Origin: Isohypsibius dastychi
Lineage: Eukaryota; Tardigrada; Eutardigrada; Parachela; Isohypsibiidae
Length of the DNA: 21,457 bases
Assembly (NCBI GenBank): GCA_034696485.1
Contig: JAQIWT010000391.1
Coordinates: 1 to 21,457 of the forward strand
Reading direction: 5' to 3'
The notes beneath the pieces were generated by a model. That model saw only the letters and a list, made by a program, of their open reading frames with translations, was not told where the DNA came from and made no database searches. The translations under genes were made by a program, and so were the position numbers. This document shows positions 9,166 through 19,400 of the stretch, piece by piece; within the stretch, counting starts at the first letter, position 1; each line of letters opens with the position of its first letter.

Positions 9166-10375
9166 ATGCAGAATCTGATTCCGACATCGGAAGAATGGGA
9201 GGAACTGAACAGCAAGACCTTCAAGTGCCAGATTGGTGTGGGGAATTTCGAGAAGGAGAGCGTGGAGCTTTCCTTTAAAGTCATTCCAACTCTAGCACCG
9301 ACAGCGTATCTTGCACTGCGCATTGATCTAGATGCTTCTTTGAAAGTTGGAGATCCCGATCAGATTGAGGATAAAGTTGGAGAAGTCTTATGGAATCGGT
9401 CGTACCCGGTGTTCTTCGATCCTGTCAATATGGTCGCTTTATTACAGCTTCGAGGGCGAGAAGCTTATTACTTGACTCGAGCGATGGTGGATTATTGTGG
9501 GGACTGGATGGGCATCGATGTATTTCCCGAGCCTGATCCAATTACAGTAAAATCTGTAGAAGTATTCTGTATCCTGCATCCTGTTAATTTGCTTCGAATT
9601 CGGTTCAGTCAAACAGGTCTCAATATTAAATTATTGCACCATTGGATGAAAGCCATTGGATGGGATGGACAGCCAGGTGATCCAGCCAAGTCCTTCAGAG
9701 CTTTCCCGGATGATATTTCAAGACCTCCGGAGCCATTTCCGCGCATTCTGATGGAAGTAGAGGTATTTTCTCTTGGTCAGCGGTAGCGTTTTTTCATAGA
9801 TGTACATAGGCTTCTCAAATTTTCAGGGGTTTCGAGCCTTCGGAAAGTTCTACCAAACTGGAACTTTTACAGATTTCATTCTGGCCTCCGGTGACGGGAA
9901 GGAGCTCAAGGTTCATCGTAATGTCATTGCTGCAGCTTGCGAGGTCTTTCACAACATGCTGACCCATGAGACTAAAGAGAAGCAGAATGGATTATGTCGG
10001 ATCGATAATATCGACTTCGAAACGCTGAGATTGCTGGTGGACGTTTTGTACGGATTTCCGGTGGAGGAATCGCGGATGAAAATACATTGCGAGAAGTTGT
10101 TTATCGCCGCTGAGATGTACCAGCTTTTGGAGCTCAAGATGAACTGTGTGACTTATCTTGGTGAATCTATGGAACTTGAAAAGATCGTCGATCTTTATAA
10201 ATTTGCGAAGGACAATTATCTTGATGATGGACTTCCGGAAAAAATCGCTCGGTTTGTGGCGCAACGTTTCGACGAGTTTCTGGATTCGGGCGGTGTCGTC
10301 GAAGTCGCGGAAAAGATCCCGAAATATTCTGGTGAATTCTTCAGACATGTAGTGAATTTGCGTTTGCTTGGATAG
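9166..10375 (+). CDS. BTB-domain protein, copy 2
   Basis: Exons 9166-9762 and 9827-10375 flank a 64-nt intron (GTATTT...TTTTCAG) and give 381 residues. I start at the ATG aligned with copies 1 and 3; the codon two before it is GTG and unlikely to be used. The N-terminal 199 residues are the same unrecognised region (YPVFFDPVNMVALLQL, GWDGQPGDPAKSF). Compared with the other copies they carry about ten extra residues around KSVEVFCILHPVN. The BTB part starts at residue 200 (FTDFILASGDGKELKVHR, Asp215, His229) and ends HVVNLRLLG. A poly(A) signal AATAAA sits at 10953-10958, beyond the inserted MITE, so the MITE would lie in the 3' UTR. The role is inferred as a CUL3-type substrate adapter, as for its paralogues. 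Confidence 0.85.
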
Positions 10376-10418
10376 GATTTCTCTGGACCGTTGTCGGAAG
10401 ATAGTGACTTTGCCTTAA

Positions 10419-10797
10419 GCGTCCAGTATACCTCCACTAACACAGTGTTTGATCAAACAAAAAACATAAATGCACGATGTTTGACAAAATCTAGTTATAC
10501 CTTGATGAAACAAATTAGCGTCAAACATCATCGTACACGAGAAAAAGTATAAATGGAAAACGTGTTTGTGTTCGATGTTTCATGATCGTACAAAAATCTC
10601 TTTGTTCTTGAAACTGCTCGACAGAGTTGAAATTTTTCAACTTTCCGTCATACAACACTAACTGTTTGATCATGTTTTTGTGTTAGCGTTGTTAGCGTTA
10701 ACAAAAAAGTTAGCGCATGTTTGATCAAACACGATAAAACATCAAACATCTGCTAACACTATGTACGATCATCTAACAACGAGGTATATTGGACGCT
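10419..10797. mobile_element. MITE, 379 bp, TTA target duplication
   Basis: The ends are inverted repeats AGCGTCCAGTATACCTC and GAGGTATATTGGACGCT, which match at 16 of 17 positions. The flanks are TTA at 10416-10418 and TTA at 10798-10800. Unit 1 has the empty site with a single TTA (GGCTTATTCAG), which fixes the insertion boundaries. The interior holds two exact GTTTGATCAAAC palindromes (10448-10459, 10719-10730) and further GTTTGA/TCAAAC copies near both ends. There is no coding capacity. A 3-bp TTA duplication suggests PIF/Harbinger mobilisation; the terminal bases are not diagnostic. Confidence 0.85.
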
Positions 10798-10952
10798 TTA
10801 TTCAGTTTAGTACGGTACGTTCATTTAGTTTTTGTTTACCAAGATTAGACCGTGCCATTTTTTCAAAAGAAAACTTCTGTATCATTTCATCCAAACTGGT
10901 TCTAACTTGTGAGAACACTTGCAATCATCGGCATCTTGTTGGTTCTGACTGG

Positions 10953-10958
10953 AATAAA
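10953..10958 (+). terminator. Poly(A) signal of BTB gene 2
   Basis: A canonical AATAAA lies about 580 nt after the stop codon. Without the MITE the distance would be about 200 nt. Confidence 0.45.
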
Positions 10959-11104
10959 AGTATAGCTAAACAACCGTGCGCGAATGTTTCTTTTCGGTAA
11001 TGCGAATCGGTACGAATCACACTCGGTCAGAAAAAAAAGGCGAGGTCGTTCATCGAGTACAAAGGAAGAAAACAAGGAAGATGAGAAAGAACGAGGCAAA
11101 ATAT

Positions 11105-11545
11105 CTAGGTTTTCAAATCCACAATTATGGTTCTAACCGAATCATCCGAACTCCGAAGCAAAACTCGTCGCAGATTCGATGACTTCCATGGACTCGTTGC
11201 TCGAAGTTGCCACCACTTCACTCCCAGAAAAACCAGCCGCAAACCGTTTCATAAACTCCGCTTTTTCCAGCCAGTTCTTCCACTTGTTTCTCTTTTCCAT
11301 CGGATCAGTCATTTTGAAAAGTCCATGTGCGATATTTCTCAACCGCTCATCCGTTTCTTTACTCAGCGCCAAAATCCGTTCAAACGCATCCAAATCACCG
11401 TAAAAATTGCATTCAAAAATAACCCACGGAATCTAATGATTCTCCACAGGTTTCTCCAACCAATCCCTGCAAGCTCGTTCGAACAGACTCGCATAGTTAT
11501 GATCCCAGCAACAAATCCGGCAAATTCTCTAAAAATTCTTTCATT
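11105..11545 (-). pseudogene. Orphan 3' fragment of mat-2/APC1, copy 2 (broken)
   Basis: This is a second remnant of the mat-2 last exon on the minus strand. The segment 11142-11393 is open (DAFERILALSKETDERLRN, MTDPMEKRNKWKNWLEKAEF). It retains the stretch lost from copy 1. Upstream the frame is destroyed: an extra base near the MKNFQ-equivalent start shifts the frame, and the Trp of NHWIPW has become TAG. Homology to mat-2 stops near 11545. It has no upstream exons and is a dead duplicate. Confidence 0.9.
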
Positions 11546-11552
11546 AATTCTT

Positions 11553-11603
11553 CGTCCAGGTGAGACACCGACGCCTGGACGGTTTTCACCATGGACAATG
11601 GTG
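11553..11603. repeat. Junction of units 2 and 3, with two hairpins
   Basis: A perfect CGTCCAGG/CCTGGACG inverted repeat (11553-11560 and 11574-11581) is followed by CACCAT/ATGGTG (11587-11592 and 11598-11603). Both are also present at the first junction. They mark the upstream edge of the duplicated BTB leader. Confidence 0.6.
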
Positions 11604-11765
11604 TGAATCAGGCCCCGCTCCGCTTCTCCTGAAACGAAGGCGGGAACCGCTTTTCACTTTGAAATCCGCTTGGAAAATGGGTTAAAGGTCAAGGACGATC
11701 CCACTTCTCTTCTCTCCGCCCCCAACCCTCACTTCACCACCATTCACGACCATCGCCCAGTGAAA

Positions 11766-11867
11766 ATTTTATTTCGCTCGGCCTGGATCAGGTGGACTTG
11801 ATAATTTCTCATGTCCTCCTCCACTCCACGTCCTCGTTTGTCCGAGCTATTTTTCCCATAAATCCAG
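11766..11867 (+). promoter_or_regulatory. Conserved leader block of BTB gene 3
   Basis: This is the third copy of the leader (GCTCGGCCTGGATCAGGTGG). A possible 5' UTR intron would run from GTGGAC at 11792 to ATCCAG ending at 11867. The acceptor context (CCCATAAATCCAG) is shared with unit 1. Confidence 0.35.
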
Positions 11868-11902
11868 TTTTGAATAGTCCGCACGTCCGTTCAGCTGCGG
11901 AA

Positions 11903-13073
11903 ATGCCGAATATCAATCCGCCATTGGAAGAATGGAAGGAACTGAACAGCAAGACCTTCAAGTGCCAGATTGGTCTGGGGTATTTCGAGAAGGAGAGCGT
12001 GGAGCTTTCCTTTGATTTTATTCCAGCAGCTGAAGAAGTGAAGGAGCATCTTGAAATGTGTATTGATCTAGATGCTTCCCTGGAAGGTGGAGTTCCCGAA
12101 CAGCTTGAGGATAAAGTTAAAAAATTCGATTGGGATTGGTCCAATCCCGTGTTCTTCGATCCTGTCAATATGGTGGCTTTATTACAGCTCCAATTGCGAC
12201 AAGCTCATTACTTGACCCAAGGGATGGTGGCTTACTGTGATGCCTTCTTGGAAGACGTTGATGTTTTGGCCGAACCTGATCCAGATATCCTTCATCCTGT
12301 CAGTTCCTTCAGTCAGCTTCGAATTCGGTTCAGTCAAATAGACCTCGATGTTGAGTCTCTGCACCAGTGGATGACAGCCATGGGATGGGACGGACAGCCA
12401 GGTGATCCAGCCAAGTCCTTCGAAAGTTTCCCGATTGATATTTCTAGACCTCCAGAGCCATTTCCGCGTCTTCTCATGGAAACAAATGTACGTTTTTTGT
12501 CAGATTTTCTCATAAATCTTTAAGGAATTTGCGAATTTTCAGGGGTTTGAAGCTCTCCGTGAGTTCTACGTAACTGGAGCTTTGACGGATTTCACTCTGG
12601 TTTCCGGTGACGGACAGGAGCTCAAGGTTCATCGAAATGTCATTGCTGCAGCTTGCGAGGTCTTTCGTGACATGCTGACCCATGAGACCAAAGAGAAGCA
12701 GAACGGATTGTGTCGTATCGATAATATCAACTTCGAAACAATGAAGCTGCTGGTCGAAGTTCTTTACGGATTTCCGGTGGAGGAAGCGCGAATGAAATTA
12801 CACTGCAAGAATTTGTATATCGCCGCAGACGTGTACCAGCTTTTGGAACTCAAGATGAACTGTGCGACGTATCTCGGTGAATCGATGGAACTTGAAAAAG
12901 TCGTGGATCTCTACAAATTTGCGAAGTACCACCAAATTGAAGGTCTTCAGCAGGAAATCGGTCGATTCGTGGAGCAAAATTACGACGAGTTCCTTGATTC
13001 GGGTGGTGTCATCAAAGTCGCTGAAAAGATTCCGCGATATTCGGCTGAATTCTTCAAACTTGCAAGAGGATAA
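11903..13073 (+). CDS. BTB-domain protein, copy 3
   Basis: Exons 11903-12487 and 12543-13073 flank a 55-nt intron (GTACGT...TTTTCAG) and give 371 residues. I start at the ATG aligned with the other copies. An in-frame upstream ATG at 11792 would add 37 residues that lack counterparts in the paralogues. Residues 1-195 are the unrecognised N-terminal region (NPVFFDPVNMVALLQLQ, GWDGQPGDPAKSF). BTB begins at residue 196 (LTDFTLVSGDGQELKVHR, Asp211, His225). The C-terminus is shorter than in copies 1 and 2, ending FFKLARG. It lies tail to tail with intact mat-2, stops 352 bp apart, and its AATAAA signals at 13359-13369 fall only 57 bp short of the mat-2 stop. This may be the ancestral arrangement. 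Confidence 0.86.
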
Positions 13074-13425
13074 GTTCACGGAAGCTTCGATAGAACTCTG
13101 CTGGAATTTCTCCACCGGAAGTTGGTCACTCATTCCGACTTTGCTTCAGTTTGGCGCGACTTCTGTTCTAACAAAACCGTGAGATGCAGACTTTTGAGTG
13201 AGCATCCCTCCCCTATGATTTCCGGTTGAATTCAAAATGATATCTGAAAAACGAGTGATGGGTTTTTTCTTCGTTTTTTTTTTCTTTTTTCATAACTTCT
13301 TTCGAACCAGAATGGCTTTGAATGTGATTTACAAACAGCACTTTGTACGTATAATCGGAATAAAATAAAGCGATCGAGATTATTCGGCGAAACGGAAGAC
13401 AATAAGAAAGAACGAGGCAGAATAT
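13074..13425. other. Tail-to-tail 3' UTR interval of BTB gene 3 and mat-2
   Basis: No gene is seen. Overlapping plus-strand AATAAA signals at 13359-13364 and 13364-13369 serve BTB gene 3. I see no minus-strand AATAAA for mat-2 here, so mat-2 may use a variant signal. The two mature 3' ends probably come close or overlap. Confidence 0.5.
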
Positions 13426-16400
13426 CTAGCTTTTCAAATCCACAATAATGGTCTCAACTGAATCGTCAGAAGTGGAATTCGCCGGAATTTCAATAACATC
13501 CATAGATTCGTCACTCGAACTCGCCGGCGTTTTAATTCCAGAAAAACCAGCCGCAAACCGTTTCATGAATTCCGATTTTTCCAGCCAATTCTTCCATTTG
13601 TTTCTTTTCTCCATCGGATCAGTCATTTTGAAAAACCCATGTGCGATATTTTTCAATCTTTCATCCGTTTCTTTACTCAGCGCCATAATTCTTTCAAACG
13701 CATCCAAATCACCGTAAAAACTGCATTCGAAAATAACCCACGGAATCCAATGATTTTTCACCGGTTTCTCCAACCAATCTTTACAAGCTCGTTCGAACAG
13801 ACTTGCATAGTTATGATCCCAGCAATGCATCCAGCAATTCTTCTGAAAGTTCTTCATCGATTTCAGCAGATCCTCTTCATTACTCGACGGCCAATACAAA
13901 TTGCGTTCAAAATGCGACAAAAGACTATTCGACTTCCGGTTCAGCGCCGATCCGCGTTCCGAGTTCGACGACGGTGGAAAAACATAGACACCCCCAGCAG
14001 CCAGCAGTTTCCTCAGATCTTCCCAGTTTTTCTCTCCAGTAAAAGTCAAAATAAATTTCCCGCTCGCAATTTCAATCTTTTCCAATCGAGACAATTCCGG
14101 AAGAACACATGGAGTGCTCAGATTCATAAAACTCTGATCATTTCCGGTTACTCGGATTTTTGTTTGAACCGGAAGTCCATCTTGGTGGTTCTTGGTTAAA
14201 AGAAGCCGGTTTTCAACGGCGAGGATATAAAGATGCCGGAATGCCTGGAGGTGATAGCGATTATCAGACGCGTTCTTCGGCCAAATTGGGAAATATGCGA
14301 CGAGCATGGCGGCGAGTGCTTCATTTGATGTTCCAACTGTGTACATGCCGCAACCGAGGAAGAGAAGACCGATGGCCATGTGAACTCCCATTTGGTGACC
14401 GTAGGTTGTGAAAGCCCGAGGAGCGCTGGTCCGGCCATGCATGTACCGAAGCAAACGAAACACTCCAAGGTCACCAGTTCCTAAAAAACAGATACGATTG
14501 AAAAGATGTCTGGGAGTAGCTTGATATCAAATCTGATGAGGCAAAGGATGTTGATTCGAATCGTGCGCTCATGAGAAAACTAAGTGCTCGGGGAAAAAAC
14601 AAGCGATCAACTATATCATGCAGACAATTGTGTAGACAATTTTTGTAACAGAAATTCAAAGAATTTATTCAAAATTTGATTCAATTAAATCTTTTAAAAT
14701 TTATTGAACCTGAATAAAATTTATTCAATTCAATTTATTAATAATTATTCACTTATATCTTAAATACTTATTATTCGATATTTATCTGTTAAGTAATTTA
14801 TCCATTGATTTGTTAAATCAACTAAATTAACTTAACTAAGTTGATTTCTAAAACAAAAAAGGAAACAACAGATCAAGAAGGAAAAACAGTAATAAGAAAG
14901 AAAATAAGGAGAATGCCGAGAAAATAATGAAATTTGAAGTAAGAACCACATTCAGGTCTATAAACAGGGAAGCTTTATAGTCAGTCAGATGTAAGAGCAC
15001 GTTTTCAAGGTGCTCCTTAATCGTACCTGCCATCACATTCGCCAACGCGATCATAATGGTCGTCAAGCACATCTGCATCAAACTCTGACTGCAACGTTCA
15101 GTTAAACTGCTATCCTCACTCCATTTCACCATCATCAACGACATTGTCATCAGGATATTTTGCGCAGCAGGTGTTGCGGTTCCCGCAAACTTCAATCCAA
15201 GCGACATTGCACTTCCGGCCAAAATAAAAAAGTACGCTTGTGTCAAGCTGACCACATCCAACCCATCCTTTTCTAAATCACGAGAGTGAATAAATACGTT
15301 CTTCAAAATCCATTTCGGAAAATTGCTGTTAACCCATTTTTCTGTGGCTTCAACCGAATTCCATAAAATAAGAGATTTGGCGACAACGCGAAGAATCAGG
15401 AAATCAGGACGGATTTGGTCAAGTTCCTCCAGAGTTTGAGGCACGGACATCCATTCAGCGACGTCGTGTCGTTCGGTTTTCATGAAGATCATCGCGAGAG
15501 CCAGAGTCGCACCGGGAGAAGTGACATGCGTGTTAATCAACGAGTCATCTTCTTTTGACTTTCTGATCTTGCAGCGAGAAAGATAACCACCGACCATCAA
15601 CGTCCGTAATCGTTCCGGAATTTCCAGATCAGCCAAACCGAGAAAGCTTTCGTTTCCCAACCCTGAAAAAATACACGTTCTCTATTTCAGAAAGAAATAA
15701 AAATTCATCTCTCCCAAAAACGAAAATTCCTTTCTTTCATAATTATGTTTTGGAAAAATTTCATTTTAATTTTGTTAATATTTTTTCCATACACTTCCTT
15801 CTTTTCAGAAATAAAAAAAAATGTAACTTTCTCAAAAACGGAATTTTTTTCTTTCAAAATTATGTTTTGTAAGAATGGATTCTTTTCCAAAAAAAAATTA
15901 TAATAGTTTTTCCATACTTTTTTATCACCCGTAGCTCACCTAAAAGGACAAACCCAAGTCCGAAAGCCGCCGACAACGAGGCAGCCTCTCTTTCCGGTAC
16001 GCCAGTTTGGGTATTCTCACCATCCGTCAAACTAACAGCGCTGATCTCGTTCAACAGTCTTTCACTAACAAACCGATTTCCAGACGACCGATATAGCAAT
16101 CCAAGTGACAAAAGTGATGCAACATGGATATTTTGTGGAATAATCAGCTCGACGCCAGAATCCGGCATAAATGATAAAATATGCAATCCGATCATACGGT
16201 AGTATCTTTTATCCTGTGTCCCACGTTTGACGCAAGCCATTCCAATCAACACGGCAATACTGACACAGTCTTCCAAACGCACCAACAAATTGTGGAGCTC
16301 CATTGGATCCGTGTTGGAATCAATCAAACCGTTCAAAGCCATCCCAAGGAAAATACCGGCGTAATCCACAGATTCACGTTTTGTCAACTAAATCACAAAA

Positions 16401-19400
16401 TCAAGATCAGAAATCAAAACTAAAATATCGACTACACAACATGTTTTTACAATGCAGTGCTCATATTTATAGTACATCAAATAAAATTGACTGATTCTAA
16501 AAACTAACAAGTTAATTGATTCATTTCCGAATTCTTGATAAGATAAGTTATTTGATATCAATTAATTCATAATTATTAAATTCAACAAATTTGAAATCGT
16601 TTAGAAATTGAAATTTTTAAATCAATTCATATCTTAACTCAAATTAATTATACTGGGTTCAATGATTGAACAAAAGCATTTCTGACCTGTCCAGCGTTGA
16701 ATGCAAGCCAATGATGATCGAACTTGATTTTATCATGATCAAAATGGCGAAGTCGAAGTCCGGTAGCAACGCCATTGTGGAATCTCGGCCAAAAATCGTG
16801 TCCATTCGGATGATCTTCTGTTTTCAACGACACCTTGAAAAAACCCCAACATGAAACCCACATCACTTCCGGTCCACGAAATCCTTACCACTTTTCTCAA
16901 AGCGCGAACAGAACTTCGTTCAACTCCATCATAAACCATCGGTGGCGCTGATAATTTTTCCGTCGCGTACGCAAACTCACTTCTCAGTCCCAACATTCCC
17001 CTTCCAACCGGAAGTGACATAGTTCTGGGTGCCACGCTCTTCAACCAGGCTTCCTGTGACTTCAAAAACAATACTTCGTTGTCCGACGTCATTGACAAAG
17101 GAATCACGACAGTTTCCCATGAATTCAGCAGTCGTTCAGCTTCTCGAATTCTGGCGTCACTGGAGAACCGCTTGGTGACCATTTCATGACTCAAATAAAA
17201 GCGACTCTTCTTTTTCGGAGCATCCAGTTCCGACGTTCGTTTCAACGACTTGAAATCCCGAATTTGTCTGCCTTCCACGACATTCTTGCACATTTCCGCA
17301 TCGCTTCTTTTGGATACTTCAAATACGATTTTAGGAAGTTGGCTAAACGGCGCCGATTCGGAAATACTCCTGAAAGCCGACTGGAACGCAACTTTCAATG
17401 TCGGGGGTAAATATTCCAAATCGTCCGACTTGATATCAAGCTTCCGCAATAATTCCAGGATAACCGTGTTCCGTGAAACTTTTTCCGATGACCCGAACGC
17501 AGACGCCAACAAAATCAGCTTTTTTGATAACGGATTGACTCCATTCACAATCAAATACCGACATTTCCTTCCGTAGATCAGTTCATTCAACGTGTGAAAA
17601 ATATCCGGAATAACGTTTGGAAGTTTCACATTCGGTTTCAGACCAGTCGGATTTTGCAGCGTGATTTTCACTTTTTTCTCAACCGGATATTCACTGAATT
17701 TCAGCTCGTAATATGAAGTCCATTGCGAATCTTGAAAAACTGTTCCCAACGCCACCATCCAAGGAAGCATGAACTTCCGGTCGACGGACCACATTTTCGC
17801 CAGCTGAGATTCTTCAAAGATGAGATGAAGCATTAATAGAATCACGCTCGAGTATCGACTTCCGGGAGATGGTTTCGGGAATTCCAAAGTGATCTCCGTT
17901 GATTTTGAGTGATCATCATCAATGCCGTTTGCACCGAAGCTGGGGAGGTTAGTTAAACCTAATGAAGCCGCTTTGGTCCGGTAAAGGTCATACGGTGTTA
18001 CTGTCTCATTTGATGGAGGAGCTGACGTCACTTTGAATCCGAGAACAGAAAACACTGCTTCGAAAAAGGTCCTCCACCGTTTTTCTAAAAAAAACACCCA
18101 GGAATGACGGGACGAACCAAAAACTGGACAAAAGAACGTTATCCATTATCCTTATCCAGTTTAACAACTCATTTATCCGATTAAATAAGAAGAGTGAAAT
18201 GAACTGAATTTAAACACATATTTCCGGATAAAAAATACGTCATCAAAAAAGAGTATTTTGTGATTTTAAAAAATTGAACTGAACTGAATCTGCGAAATCA
18301 AATCATTTTCAAGTGATTAGCTAATCTAAAACCCAATGTTTTCTAGGAAAGCACCCTTAGCATACCAAGTGAGATGGAAGATCCAGCCTCCGAAAAGCTA
18401 TTTTCCCACATCATTCTGTAGATGGTTTTGAATAAATCAGCCTCCAGACAATCCCGCAGACAAATCAAACATTTATCAATCAAATCACTCGAAGGTCGCT
18501 CTGGAATACAAAAAAGCTGGACACCCCCACTTTCTTCCAAGATAAACTGATTTCCGGCACAAGCCAGGAGGTTCTTCGAGCGGACCGGGTCTTTCACGTC
18601 CGTTCCCAACGGCGTAGAATTCGGAACCGGCGAGAAATTCGGGCTGTGGACCTGTTTCGAAGGCAGCTGGACATGCGGACTAGAAGTTGCCAAAGACGAT
18701 GTGGAAGGCAGATTTGTGTTCAAAAATGAAGGAAGTATAAAATTTAGATTATCCGGAAGAGTTGAGGGATACTTGATCTCGATGAGCAAACAATCTGGAC
18801 TGGAATATAATTTCAGCCGATTTTTGGGGTCCAAAACGACAATCAAGTTTTGAGACGAAATCTTCACGGCGCTCAAAGCCGGAATAGATGAAGAACCGGA
18901 AGCGCTGACGTTGAGATAATCCCCACCGGAAGCAGAGACGATGTTGAGCTGAACACAACGGAGAACCTTCTCAGCTGGAAGAACATAGCAGAAATAGGTT
19001 TGTTTCATGAAGTCTTTCAGCAGGAACGCGCCTTCACCGGAATGTGAAACCTGCAAAGCAAATATTCAACAACGATGGGAGAAACTAGGAAGAAATTTAA
19101 TTCCACAATTCAAAGCATATTCAAAATTTCACTCGATTTCAGAAACTTCGAAATTCGTAATTTTTAATGGATTCTGTTCACAAAAATCAACTAAACTTAC
19201 TTTCAGAGAGTCATTCCACACGTGAACGAGAGCAATTTTCGGATAAGCCAGTTCATCAGCCGAAAGCGGGGCAGTCTGACTAGGATGAGTTCTGATCGTC
19301 CGTTTTGAATTCAAAGTAGAAGCCGAACGTGAACCTCGACGACCGGAAGTGCCAGATTCCATGAAACTTGCCAGCGAATGAGCTCTTGAAGGAGCGAACG

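Noticed and set aside
6829-10375. MATH domain at the N-terminus of the BTB proteins
   Set aside because: The position fits, but I cannot see the MATH strand pattern or its usual Trp/Phe signatures. A profile search is needed before naming it.
11792-11902. In-frame 37-codon N-terminal extension of BTB gene 3
   Set aside because: The paralogues start at the aligned internal ATG, and the extension covers the conserved leader and a possible 5' UTR intron.
13639-14199. 186-codon plus-strand open frame opposite the mat-2 last exon
   Set aside because: It is the antisense shadow of a conserved APC1 exon. Similar shadows appear opposite the remnants (11127-11606).
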